DNA of 64,000 nt from Flavobacteriales bacterium 33_180_T64 (GTDB taxonomy: Bacteria; Bacteroidota; Bacteroidia; Flavobacteriales; Flavobacteriaceae), in the NCBI GenBank assembly GCA_002162685.1, contig MAAQ01000014.1, positions 124,001-188,000 on the forward strand, written 5' to 3'. Of this stretch, positions 9,336-17,990 are shown piece after piece. Positions within the stretch are counted from its first letter, which is position 1; each line of letters starts with the position of its first letter. The notes beneath the pieces were generated by a model. The model saw only the letters and a program-made list of their open reading frames with translations, was not told where the DNA came from and ran no database searches. The position numbers were made by a program, and so were the translations under genes.

Positions 9336-10805
9336 ATGATGAATGTAAATGAAACACTTTCCGAAGTAAAGAATTATATAAACGGCAAATTTGAAAGGAA
9401 CGGACAAGACTCAATGGATGTTTTAAGTCCGTTGGATGGCGCTAAAATCTCAACCATACCTATCTCTACAGCTCAGGATGTTGATGCCGCTGTACAAGCT
9501 GCAAAAAATGCATTTCCTAAATGGTCAGAAATGACCTTTAAAGAACGTGTTCAAATATTCTTTAGATATCGTAATCTATTAGAAGAAAATATGGATGAGC
9601 TCACAAAATTAATTCAACTCGAAAATGGTAAAACATATGGAGAGGCTAAAGCTGAAGTAGAGAAAAGTATGGAGCTTTGTGAATTTGCAGTATCAATGCC
9701 GCAAATTGTAGTGAATGAAGTACAAGAAGTGAGCAAAGGTGTCGAATGTAGAATTGAACGTAAACCTCTTGGAGTAGTCGCATCTATAACACCTTTTAAT
9801 TTTCCTAATATGGTGCCGCATTGGACATTGCCTAATGCATTGGTTTTAGGAAATACTATGGTGATGAAGCCTTCAGAACTTGTGCCATTAAGCACAGTGC
9901 GTATGGCCGAGTTGCTTAAAGAAGCAGGACTTCCAGATGGTGTGTTTAATATCGTAAATGGAGGAAAAGAAGTGGTAGAAGCTATTTGCGATCACCCAAA
10001 TATAGAAGCCGTGTCTTTTGTAGGTTCTACTAAAGTAGCCAAGATTGTATATAAAAGAGCAACGTCAACTTTAAAGCGTTGTGTGGCTTTAGGTGGTGCA
10101 AAAAATCACTTATTGGTTTTACCAGATGCTAACCCAGAAATGACAGCTTCTAATGTGGTTGCTTCTATGTCTGGTTGCGCAGGACAACGTTGTATGGCAG
10201 CATCTGTGATGGTAGGTGTTGATAATGTGCAACATATTATCGACCGCATGGTAGAAGAAGCTAAGACGATAGTGCCTGGCGATAATTTAGGTTCAGTTAT
10301 TACTGCTGAAGCTAAAGCACGTATTGAAGGTTATATTTCAGAAGCGGAACGTAATGGTGCTAAAATTTTATTGGATGGTCGTAATACAATAGTTCCTGGT
10401 AAAGAAGGAGGATTTTATGTTGGACCAACAATTATTGATTATGTAACTACAGACATGTCTGTGGCAAGAGAGGAAATTTTTGGACCAGTTATATCTATTA
10501 TCCGTGCAAAAGATTTAGATGAAGCAATAGAAATAGAAAATGGATCTAATTATGGAAACGCTGCTGCTGTTTTTACTCAGAGTGGAGGATTAGCAAAACA
10601 AGTTATGGAACGTGCTAGTGCTGGAATGATAGGTGTTAATATAGGTGTTCCTGTTCCTCGAGAGCCTTTTTCTTTTGGAGGCTGGAACGAATCTAAATTT
10701 GGCGTTGGAGATATTACTGGACGTAGTTCTATTGAGTTTTGGACTCAAAATAAAAAGACGACAACAAAATGGAATCCTGAAGCACAAACCAATTGGATGA
10801 GTTAA
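9336..10805 (+). CDS. mmsA: CoA-acylating (methyl)malonate-semialdehyde dehydrogenase
   Basis: Oxidises malonate semialdehyde or methylmalonate semialdehyde with NAD+ and CoA, releasing acetyl-CoA or propionyl-CoA and CO2. The 489-residue ALDH-fold protein has the N-terminal YINGKFE, the Rossmann-proximal NFPNMVPHWTLPNAL, the catalytic Cys in GCAGQRCMA and the late EEIFGPV and FSFGGWNESKFG motifs characteristic of MMSDH. A TTG lies directly before two consecutive ATGs; I chose the first ATG at 9336. In valine catabolism the enzyme acts on methylmalonate semialdehyde. Here, as first gene of a pyrimidine operon, it more likely takes malonate semialdehyde formed from beta-alanine (and the methyl form from thymine). 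Confidence 0.93.
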   Translation: MMNVNETLSEVKNYINGKFERNGQDSMDVLSPLDGAKISTIPISTAQDVDAAVQAAKNAFPKWSEMTFKERVQIFFRYRNLLEENMDELTKLIQLENGKTYGEAKAEVEKSMELCEFAVSMPQIVVNEVQEVSKGVECRIERKPLGVVASITPFNFPNMVPHWTLPNALVLGNTMVMKPSELVPLSTVRMAELLKEAGLPDGVFNIVNGGKEVVEAICDHPNIEAVSFVGSTKVAKIVYKRATSTLKRCVALGGAKNHLLVLPDANPEMTASNVVASMSGCAGQRCMAASVMVGVDNVQHIIDRMVEEAKTIVPGDNLGSVITAEAKARIEGYISEAERNGAKILLDGRNTIVPGKEGGFYVGPTIIDYVTTDMSVAREEIFGPVISIIRAKDLDEAIEIENGSNYGNAAAVFTQSGGLAKQVMERASAGMIGVNIGVPVPREPFSFGGWNESKFGVGDITGRSSIEFWTQNKKTTTKWNPEAQTNWMS

Positions 10806-10920
10806 GTACACACAAGGTTTTGTCTTTTTTCAAAACTATAGTGGTCGCTTATCCCAAAATTGTTTGTAGCATAAAAACAATGTCTGGGATCTCATTAAAT
10901 TAATCAACAAACAGCCAAAA

Positions 10921-12252
10921 ATGAATAATGAAATTATCCAAAACAATCTCGATTACACGCTTTTCTCATGGGCAAAACAAGGTGGATTAAATCCTATAAA
11001 TGCGTCGCACGCAAAAGGTACTTATGTGTATGATAGAGATGGAAAAAAATATTTAGACTTTTCTTCACAATTAATGAATGTTAATATTGGTCATGGTGAT
11101 CAACGAATAACAGAGGCTGTTGCAAAACAAATGGAGGAAGTTAGTTATGTGTATCCAGGAATGGCAACAGATGTTAGAGGGAAGCTTGGTAAAAAAATTG
11201 CTGAAATTACACCTGGAAATTTAACTAAAACATTTTTTACACTAGGTGGTGCAGAAGCAATTGAAAATGCAATTAAATTGGCAAGAATATATACAGGACG
11301 CCATAAAATTATTACGCATTATAGAGCGTACCATGGTGCCACTTATGGTGCAATTTCTGCTAGTGGAGATCCAAGACGATTTCCTGTAGATAGTCAGGCA
11401 ATGCCTGGTATCGTACATGTAGAAAACCCTTATGCGTACCGTTGTCCGTGGAATTCAAATTCTATTGAAGAATGTGGAGAACGTGCTTTAGCGCATTTAG
11501 AACGTATTGTACAATTAGAAAATCCAGATAATGTTGCTGCAATTCTATTTGAAGGAGAATCTGGTTCTTCAGGATGTTTAAAATATCCTCCGATGTATTT
11601 GAAGCGGGTTCGAGAGTTATGTGATAGATATGGTATTATGATGATTGATGATGAGGTTATGAGTGGTTTTGGAAGAACAGGAAAAATGTTTGGGATCGAT
11701 CATCATGGCGTTACTCCTGATATGATGTGTTTAGCAAAAGGTTTGACCTCTGGATATTTGCCATTGGGAGGATTAGTAGTGACCAATCAAATAGCTGAGT
11801 ATTTTAATGATAAACCAATGATAATTGGATTAACGTATTCTGCGCATCCAACCTTGTGTGCTGCTGCTTTAGAGAATATCCGCATTATTGAAACTGAAAA
11901 GTTAGTTGAACGTGCTGCAGAAATGGGACTTTATATTGAAGCCGAAGTTGAAAAATTAAAAGCTAAACATCCTTCTATTGGCGATTTTAGAAACACAGGA
12001 CTACTTGGTTGTATCGAGCTCGTAAAAAATAGAATAACAAAAGAGCCAACTACACGTTGGAATGCCAAGCCAAGTGAAATGGAAGCTACTGTTAAAATGG
12101 CAGCAAAAATAAGAGAATTAGGCATGTTTACATTTGTGCGATGGAATTGGATTTTCATAGCACCTCCATTAAATATTACTAAAGAAGAAGTAGATGAAGG
12201 TTTAAAAATTATTTCACAAGCAATTGAAATTGCTGATCAATATTGCAATTAA
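10921..12252 (+). CDS. class III PLP aminotransferase, probable beta-alanine (omega-amino acid) transaminase
   Basis: Fold-type I aminotransferase of class III, the family of beta-alanine:pyruvate and omega-amino acid transaminases. The PLP-binding lysine is about Lys273 in LAKGLTSGYLPLGG. The preceding signature DDEVMSGFGRTGKMF and the RAYHGATYGA stretch are also present. The length of 443 is standard. Between the semialdehyde dehydrogenase and the nucleobase transporter its inferred job is to transaminate beta-alanine (and beta-aminoisobutyrate) to the corresponding semialdehyde. The amino acceptor is not evident from sequence. It starts 115 bp after mmsA, with no promoter I can identify in between. 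Confidence 0.87.
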   Translation: MNNEIIQNNLDYTLFSWAKQGGLNPINASHAKGTYVYDRDGKKYLDFSSQLMNVNIGHGDQRITEAVAKQMEEVSYVYPGMATDVRGKLGKKIAEITPGNLTKTFFTLGGAEAIENAIKLARIYTGRHKIITHYRAYHGATYGAISASGDPRRFPVDSQAMPGIVHVENPYAYRCPWNSNSIEECGERALAHLERIVQLENPDNVAAILFEGESGSSGCLKYPPMYLKRVRELCDRYGIMMIDDEVMSGFGRTGKMFGIDHHGVTPDMMCLAKGLTSGYLPLGGLVVTNQIAEYFNDKPMIIGLTYSAHPTLCAAALENIRIIETEKLVERAAEMGLYIEAEVEKLKAKHPSIGDFRNTGLLGCIELVKNRITKEPTTRWNAKPSEMEATVKMAAKIRELGMFTFVRWNWIFIAPPLNITKEEVDEGLKIISQAIEIADQYCN

Positions 12253-12255
12253 TAT

Positions 12256-13941
12256 ATGAGTAAAGATATTGTAGAATTAAATGAAGATGTTTCTAATTCG
12301 TCATTGTATAGTGAAGATTTAGCACCAGTTCCTGTAAATAAAAGAACTTGGACAAAATGGAATCTTGCTGCAATATGGGTTGGTATGGCTGTTTGTATCC
12401 CTACATATCTTTTGGCATCCTACATGATAAAAACCGGATTGAGTTGGATTGAAGCTTTATTGATTATCGGTGTTGCAAATTTAATTATTACAATTCCAAT
12501 GGTTTTAAATGGTCATGCTGGTGTGAAATATGGTGTGCCATTTCCTGTAATTGGTCGTTCTTCATTTGGTATAAAAGGTATTCATATTCCATCAGTCATT
12601 CGTGGTATTGTTGCTTGTGGTTGGTTTGGTGTAAATACTTGGCTAGGGGGAATGGCAATTTATTCAATAGTTATTGCAATTTCAGGTGTAGATGCAGCTG
12701 TAGGTTTGTCTTTTGGTCAATTCGTTTGTTTTGGAATTTTCTGGTTAATTAATATGTTTTTTATTTGGAAAGGAACTGAAAGTATCAAATGGTTAGAAGA
12801 ATATTCTGCTCCAATTTTAATTATTATGGGATTGGTGTTAATAGGTTGGGGTTATAATAATGCTGGAGGATTTGGAATTGTTTTAGAACAAGGAAAACAA
12901 TTAGAAAAGCCTGTTGCAGAAATTTATCATCCATATGAAGAATATGATAATAATTTCATTCATATAAATCCAATTACAGATAAATTAGGAACACCTAAAG
13001 CTACTGAATATCAATTAATATTAAACGGAAATGAACTAGGGTGGAATCCTTTATCTAACGCTGATGTGTCAATTAAAAAAATGGGAGAAAATGATAACTA
13101 TCAAATTCAACTAAAAAATAAGACTACTCTATCTTCTATTGCTGACGTTTCGTTAAAAATTGATGAAATTTCATTTGGAGATAAAATTTGGAAATATTTA
13201 ATTTGGTTAACAGCTATGCTAGGCTTTTGGGCAACAATGTCATTAAGTATTGCAGATATTACACGATATTCTTCATCTCAAAAAGCACAAATTCAAGGGC
13301 AATTTATAGGTTTGCCAGGAACAATGATGCTGTATTCATTTGTTGGGATTTTTGTAACCTGTGCTGCAATTATAAATTTTGATGATATACTTATTGCAAA
13401 TGATGCACCTTGGGATCCAATAGCTTTATTAGCAAAATTTGACAATGTTTGGGTTGTTGTAATTGCTCAGCTATTTATGATTATTGCAACTCTAAGCACT
13501 AACATTGCTGCTAATGTAATTGCTCCAGCAAATGCGTTTTCTAATTTGTTTCCAAAGAAAATAAGTTTTAGATCTGGTGGGTTTATAACAGGAATAATAG
13601 GGATATTGATTTTTCCTTGGTTGCTATTAGAGCAAATTCAAGGGTTATTAATTGATGTCAGTGCCGTTTTGGGGCCAGTCTTAGCTATTTTAGTCTGTGA
13701 TTATTATGTGATCAGAAAAAAAGAAATTCAAATTGCAGATTTATATAAAGTAAATGGAATCTATTCATTTAATGGTTCTGGATTTAACAAAGCTGCACTA
13801 ATTTCATTACTAATAGGAGCTTTTATTGCTATTGGTGGAAAATGGATTCCTGCAATGAGTTCTCTCTATGCTGTTTCTTGGTTTTCAGGATTTACCATAT
13901 CATTTGTATTATATTATCTAATAATGAAAAAACCAAATTAA
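12256..13941 (+). CDS. NCS1-family nucleobase transporter with a ~95-residue soluble insertion
   Basis: Nucleobase:cation symporter-1 (Mhp1/PucI/FUR-like), probably importing uracil, thymine or related bases. Family features are the N-terminal RTWTKWNLAAIWVGM, the GIVACGWFGVNTW stretch and GFWATMSLSIADITRYS in the second half. The protein is 561 residues, longer than the usual ~480-500. The excess is a polar, beta-rich insertion at about residues 213-308 in the loop between the two transporter halves (see findings). It starts 3 bp after the aminotransferase stop and is followed 1 bp after its own stop by a second transporter, so it is firmly inside the operon. Confidence 0.9.
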   Translation: MSKDIVELNEDVSNSSLYSEDLAPVPVNKRTWTKWNLAAIWVGMAVCIPTYLLASYMIKTGLSWIEALLIIGVANLIITIPMVLNGHAGVKYGVPFPVIGRSSFGIKGIHIPSVIRGIVACGWFGVNTWLGGMAIYSIVIAISGVDAAVGLSFGQFVCFGIFWLINMFFIWKGTESIKWLEEYSAPILIIMGLVLIGWGYNNAGGFGIVLEQGKQLEKPVAEIYHPYEEYDNNFIHINPITDKLGTPKATEYQLILNGNELGWNPLSNADVSIKKMGENDNYQIQLKNKTTLSSIADVSLKIDEISFGDKIWKYLIWLTAMLGFWATMSLSIADITRYSSSQKAQIQGQFIGLPGTMMLYSFVGIFVTCAAIINFDDILIANDAPWDPIALLAKFDNVWVVVIAQLFMIIATLSTNIAANVIAPANAFSNLFPKKISFRSGGFITGIIGILIFPWLLLEQIQGLLIDVSAVLGPVLAILVCDYYVIRKKEIQIADLYKVNGIYSFNGSGFNKAALISLLIGAFIAIGGKWIPAMSSLYAVSWFSGFTISFVLYYLIMKKPN

Positions 13942-13942
13942 C

Positions 13943-15454
13943 TTGATTACAAAATATATCATATTATTTCTATATTTTTCTATCCTTTTTACGATAGGTT
14001 ATTTCGCTTCTAAAAAAGTAAAAAATATAAAGGATTATTATGTTGGCGGAAAAAAACTCAATTTTTGGGTCGTCGCATTTTCTGCAAGAGCGACAGGAGA
14101 ATCCGCTTGGTTGCTGTTAGGTCTCACGGGACTTGGAGCTATGGTTGGTGTTTCGGCTTTTTGGGTTGTACTTGGCGAGGTTGTTGGAGTTTCAATTTCG
14201 TGGTTTTTTATGGCTGAAAAGTTTAAAAAGCTAACCGATAAATATCAATCAATCACAATTCCAGATTATTTAGTAAGCCGTTTTAAATCAAAAACAAATA
14301 CCTTACGTATCGTTGCGGCAACAGCATTATCTTTATTTGTAATTATATATGTAAGTGCCCAAATAGATGCTACAGGAACAGCATTTGAATCATTTTTAGG
14401 TTGGAATTATTTTACTGGAGCCATAGTAGGATTCATTATTGTGTTAGCATACATATTCTCTGGAGGCTTTGTTGCTGTTGCTTGGTCAGATTTTTTTCAA
14501 GGATTAATTATGCTTGTTGGCTTGGTATTACTACCAATAGTTGCCTATTTTTCAATCAGTTCAGAGGTGTCAATATCTCAAGAATTATTAAAACTAGATC
14601 CTTGGTTTTTAAATATTTGGGGAGAAGGTGGTTTTAATACGCTCAATTTTTTTACCATTTTAGGGTTTTTATGTATTGGATTAGGCTTTATGGGTTCACC
14701 TCAATTGTTTGTGCGTTTTATGTCCATTAAAAGTACTGCTGAAATTAAAAAAGGACGTTGGGTTGCAATTGTATTTACAATTCTTACAGATTCTTGTGCC
14801 GTTTTAATAGGGATTTATGGAAGATATCTATTAACATCTGTTGATGCAGATCCAGAAGTTATTTTAGGAAATGGAGCACAAAACGTATTGCCTCTCTTAG
14901 TTGAGCGCATAATGCCACTTACATTAATAGGCGTTTATATAGCAGCAGTATTGTCTGCAATTATGTCAACTATTGATTCGTTATTGGTGTTGGCTTCAAG
15001 TGCGATTTCAAGAGATTTTTATCAGCAAATATTTAAACCTAATAAAACAGAAGAGGAGTTGGCTAAGATCTCAAAGATTATCACATTGGTGTTGGCTGTT
15101 TTTGCATTAATAATAGCAATGATTGTCGCTGTTGCAATTCCTGGAAGAACTATATTTTGGTTTGTGATATTTGGTTGGTCTGGAATTGCGGCAACTTTTT
15201 GTCCAACGATTATCTTATCTTTATTTTGGAAGAAGTTCAACGAAAAAGGAGCAATAGCATCTATGATTACAGGATTCTTATCAGTGCCCCTTTTTAAATT
15301 TGTGATAAGTTCAATAGATAATATTGGAATCTACTTTGAAAAATTAGATGTGCTTGGACCTTCATTTATTCTGGCTATTATAGTTGGTGTTATTGTGAGT
15401 AAGGTCTCTAATAAGAACCCGAAAAGTGAATTAAATTTAAGTGATACTGATTGA
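13943..15454 (+). CDS. sodium:solute symporter (SSS/PutP-like)
   Basis: A 503-residue inner-membrane Na+/solute symporter of the SSS family, closest in pattern to PutP/PanF-like members. Supporting segments are YFASKKVKNIKDYYVGGK at the N-terminus, ARATGESAWLLLGLTGLG after the first helix, GGFVAVAWSDFFQG, and LSAIMSTIDSLLVLASSAISRD in the C-terminal half. About 13 membrane segments are expected. The only usable start is a TTG one base after the upstream stop, consistent with translational coupling. Its substrate is unknown; context suggests a pyrimidine, a ring-opened intermediate or beta-alanine. Confidence 0.88.
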   Translation: MITKYIILFLYFSILFTIGYFASKKVKNIKDYYVGGKKLNFWVVAFSARATGESAWLLLGLTGLGAMVGVSAFWVVLGEVVGVSISWFFMAEKFKKLTDKYQSITIPDYLVSRFKSKTNTLRIVAATALSLFVIIYVSAQIDATGTAFESFLGWNYFTGAIVGFIIVLAYIFSGGFVAVAWSDFFQGLIMLVGLVLLPIVAYFSISSEVSISQELLKLDPWFLNIWGEGGFNTLNFFTILGFLCIGLGFMGSPQLFVRFMSIKSTAEIKKGRWVAIVFTILTDSCAVLIGIYGRYLLTSVDADPEVILGNGAQNVLPLLVERIMPLTLIGVYIAAVLSAIMSTIDSLLVLASSAISRDFYQQIFKPNKTEEELAKISKIITLVLAVFALIIAMIVAVAIPGRTIFWFVIFGWSGIAATFCPTIILSLFWKKFNEKGAIASMITGFLSVPLFKFVISSIDNIGIYFEKLDVLGPSFILAIIVGVIVSKVSNKNPKSELNLSDTD

Positions 15455-15502
15455 AATTTGTAAATGTATTGATTGCAAGAAATAAAAATTTAATAGTTAA
15501 AT

Positions 15503-16888
15503 ATGTCAATTTTAATTAAAAATGGTCGTGTAGTAACGGCTTCCGAAAGTTATATCGCTGATGTGTATACAGAAGGCGAAAAAATTGTAGCAATAGGTAA
15601 GGACTTGAATTATCAAGCCGATAAAATTATTGATGCTACAGATCGATTTGTCTTTCCGGGTGGAATTGATCCACATGTACATCTCGATATGCCATTTATG
15701 GGAACACATTCTAGTGATGATTATGAAACAGGAACACGTGCAGCTTTACATGGTGGTACAACAATGGTTATCGATTTTATTTTACAAACACAAGGTGATT
15801 CGCTACATAATGCTTTAAAAACATGGCAACAAAAATCTCAAGGTAAAGCTATTGGAGATTATTCCTATCACATGGCTGTAACCGATTTTAATGATGAGGT
15901 AGCAAAAGAAGTTGTGCAAATGATTGAAAAGGAAGGAATTTCTTCTTTTAAAACATTTATGGCGTATAAAGGAGCGCTTATGATTGATGATGGGCAAATG
16001 GTACAATTGATGAAGGTTGTAAAAAAACATGGTGGTTTAGTCACTGTTCATGCAACTAATGGAGACATGATTGATTCTTTAATTGCTAAAAATAGAGCCC
16101 TTGGTAATTTATCACCGCTATATCATTATTTATCACAACCAGAAGTAACCGAAGCTGAAGCTTCTGCGCGTTTTGCTGATATGTTACATTATACAGGGTG
16201 TCCAGGATATATTGTGCATATGACTTGTGAAGGCGCGTTGAATGCAGTGAGAAAGGCAACTCAGCGTAACCAAAAAATATTTGTTGAGACGTGTACACAA
16301 TATCTCATATTAGATGCTTCATTATATGAAAATGATTTTGAAGGTGCTAAATGGGTAATGAGTCCACCACTACGAGAAAAGAAAGATCAAGTAGCACTTT
16401 GGTCTGGGATTAATCAAGGATTGATACAAGTGGTTGGAACAGACCATTGTCCGTTTATGTGGGAACAAAAGAAAATGGGAAAAGATGATTTTTCTAAAAT
16501 CCCTAATGGTCATCCAGCTATAGAACATCGTATGGAGTTGTTATATTCTGAAGGTGTGCACAAAGGAAAAATATCATTAACGAAATATGTAGAAGTGAGT
16601 TCTACAAATGCTGCGAAAATCTTCGGAATGTATCCTAGAAAAGGAACTATTGCTATAGGAAGCGATGCTGATATAGTAATATTCGATCCTAAGAAAGAGC
16701 ATACTATTTCTGTCGAAACGCATCATATGAATTGTGATTATTCAGGATATGAAGGTCAGAAAGTTACAGGGAAAACAGAAACCGTAATTCTTAGAGGTCA
16801 AATAGCAATTGAAAATGAAGACTGTAAATTAAAAGCAGGTCATGGGCAATTTATTCCTCGAGGGAAAACATCAAAAACAGTAATTTAA
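15503..16888 (+). CDS. hydA: dihydropyrimidinase
   Basis: Opens the ring of 5,6-dihydrouracil or dihydrothymine to N-carbamoyl-beta-alanine or its methyl homologue, the second step of reductive pyrimidine degradation. The 461-residue cyclic amidohydrolase has the metal motif DPHVHLDMPFMG. The lysine of SFKTFMAYKGA would be the carboxylated bridging ligand. VTVHATNG and the terminal VGTDHCPF with the catalytic Asp are also present. The N-terminal ILIKNGRVVTASESY and a standard composite beta-sandwich frame it. Its neighbours encode the steps before (PreT/PreA) and after (beta-ureidopropionase), which supports dihydropyrimidinase over hydantoinase. Confidence 0.94.
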   Translation: MSILIKNGRVVTASESYIADVYTEGEKIVAIGKDLNYQADKIIDATDRFVFPGGIDPHVHLDMPFMGTHSSDDYETGTRAALHGGTTMVIDFILQTQGDSLHNALKTWQQKSQGKAIGDYSYHMAVTDFNDEVAKEVVQMIEKEGISSFKTFMAYKGALMIDDGQMVQLMKVVKKHGGLVTVHATNGDMIDSLIAKNRALGNLSPLYHYLSQPEVTEAEASARFADMLHYTGCPGYIVHMTCEGALNAVRKATQRNQKIFVETCTQYLILDASLYENDFEGAKWVMSPPLREKKDQVALWSGINQGLIQVVGTDHCPFMWEQKKMGKDDFSKIPNGHPAIEHRMELLYSEGVHKGKISLTKYVEVSSTNAAKIFGMYPRKGTIAIGSDADIVIFDPKKEHTISVETHHMNCDYSGYEGQKVTGKTETVILRGQIAIENEDCKLKAGHGQFIPRGKTSKTVI

Positions 16889-16905
16889 TTTAGAATTGTT
16901 GAATT

Positions 16906-17016
16906 ATGAGTGTAGAGTTAAAAAAGGAAAACAAAAGTATTATTGCAGATAAGGCATATGCTTTTGCGTTACTCATAATTTCATTATATAAAGGATTAAA
17001 AATTAATAATTCATAA
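16906..17016 (+). pseudogene. relic N-terminus of a four-helix-bundle (S23-type) protein
   Basis: A 36-codon open frame encodes a peptide with EN-SIIADKAYAFALLIISLYK, which resembles helix 1 of the four-helix-bundle proteins related to the 23S rRNA intervening-sequence protein (normally about 115-125 residues). It stops right after helix 1. The conserved next helices (typically with SGTSIGANIEEA) are absent. It fills the spacer between hydA and the beta-ureidopropionase gene and is flanked by TCATAA-type heptamer repeats in opposite orientations. I read it as a truncated remnant of an inserted gene. The identification rests on pattern memory. Confidence 0.5.
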
Positions 17017-17027
17017 CGATTTAAGAT

Positions 17028-17894
17028 ATGCCAAGAAAAGTAAAATCAGGATTGATTCAAATGAGTCTTCCAATGACAGAAGGAGAAGGAACGATTCAAG
17101 AAATTATGGATGCTATGTATGATAAACATATTCCATATATAGAAGAAGCGGGACGTCAAGGTGTTCAAATCTTGTGCCTACAGGAAATATTCAATACACC
17201 CTATTTTTGTCCAGGACAAGATCGTAAATGGTACGAATCGGCTGAGTCTGTTCCTGGACCAACAACAGAAAAAATGCAAGTGTTGGCTAAAAAGCATAAC
17301 ATGGTAATCATTGTGCCAATTTATGAAAAGGAACAACCAGGAGTTTTATATAATACAGCAGCTGTAATTGATGCAGATGGAACCTATTTAGGGAAGTATA
17401 GAAAAAACCATATTCCGCATACCACAGGTTTTTGGGAGAAATTCTTTTTTAAGCCTGGAAATTTAGGGTATCCTGTATTTCAAACTAAGTATGCTAAAGT
17501 AGGTGTTTACATTTGCTATGATAGACATTTTCCAGATGGAGCACGTGCTTTGGGTTTAAATGGAGCTGAGATTGTATACAATCCGTCAGCAACTGTTGCC
17601 GGATTAAGTGAGTACTTATGGAAACTTGAGCAGCCTGCTCATGCAGCAGCTAATGGTTATTTTATGGGTTGTATCAATCGTGTAGGCGAAGAGAAACCTT
17701 GGAACCTTGGTAAATTTTATGGGCAATCATATTTTGTAGATCCACGCGGACAAATATTTTCTGAAGCCTCTCGTGATGATGATGAGTTATTGGTGGCCGA
17801 ATTTGATTTAGACCTTATTGAAGAAGTACGCTCTACATGGCAATTTTATAGAGATAGACGACCAGAAACTTATGGTAGACTTACGGAACTTTAG
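17028..17894 (+). CDS. beta-ureidopropionase / N-carbamoyl-beta-alanine amidohydrolase (nitrilase superfamily)
   Basis: Hydrolyses N-carbamoyl-beta-alanine to beta-alanine, CO2 and ammonia, the third step of reductive pyrimidine degradation. It is a 288-residue nitrilase-superfamily protein with the catalytic triad visible: Glu53 in LCLQEIFN, Lys126 in YRKNHIPH and Cys163 in VYICYDRHFP. The active-site segments LQEIFNTPYFCPGQD and NPSATVAGLSEYLW match the beta-alanine synthase subgroup more than generic nitrilases. It follows hydA with a 139-bp spacer that contains a gene relic, and precedes preT. Confidence 0.92.
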   Translation: MPRKVKSGLIQMSLPMTEGEGTIQEIMDAMYDKHIPYIEEAGRQGVQILCLQEIFNTPYFCPGQDRKWYESAESVPGPTTEKMQVLAKKHNMVIIVPIYEKEQPGVLYNTAAVIDADGTYLGKYRKNHIPHTTGFWEKFFFKPGNLGYPVFQTKYAKVGVYICYDRHFPDGARALGLNGAEIVYNPSATVAGLSEYLWKLEQPAHAAANGYFMGCINRVGEEKPWNLGKFYGQSYFVDPRGQIFSEASRDDDELLVAEFDLDLIEEVRSTWQFYRDRRPETYGRLTEL

Positions 17895-17931
17895 TTTTGT
17901 AGTTTATAATTATGAATTAATAGAGAAAGAA

Positions 17932-17987
17932 AATTCTCAACTCATAATTCTCAACTCATAACCTATAACTTTCAACTCATAATTATA
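17932..17987 (+). repeat. heptameric repeat tract between beta-ureidopropionase and preT
   Basis: The spacer reads almost entirely as 7-bp units: CTCAACT, CATAATT, CTCAACT, CATAACC, TATAACT, TTCAACT, CATAATT. The core CAACTCATAA occurs three times, at about 17938, 17952 and 17973, spaced 14 and 21 bp apart. Related tracts lie on both sides of the four-helix-bundle relic and before preA. Confidence 0.7.
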
Positions 17988-17990
17988 AAT

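Noticed and set aside
9336-10805. Valine-catabolism role for mmsA
   Set aside because: No other branched-chain catabolic gene is near; all neighbours belong to pyrimidine degradation. The enzyme may still serve both.
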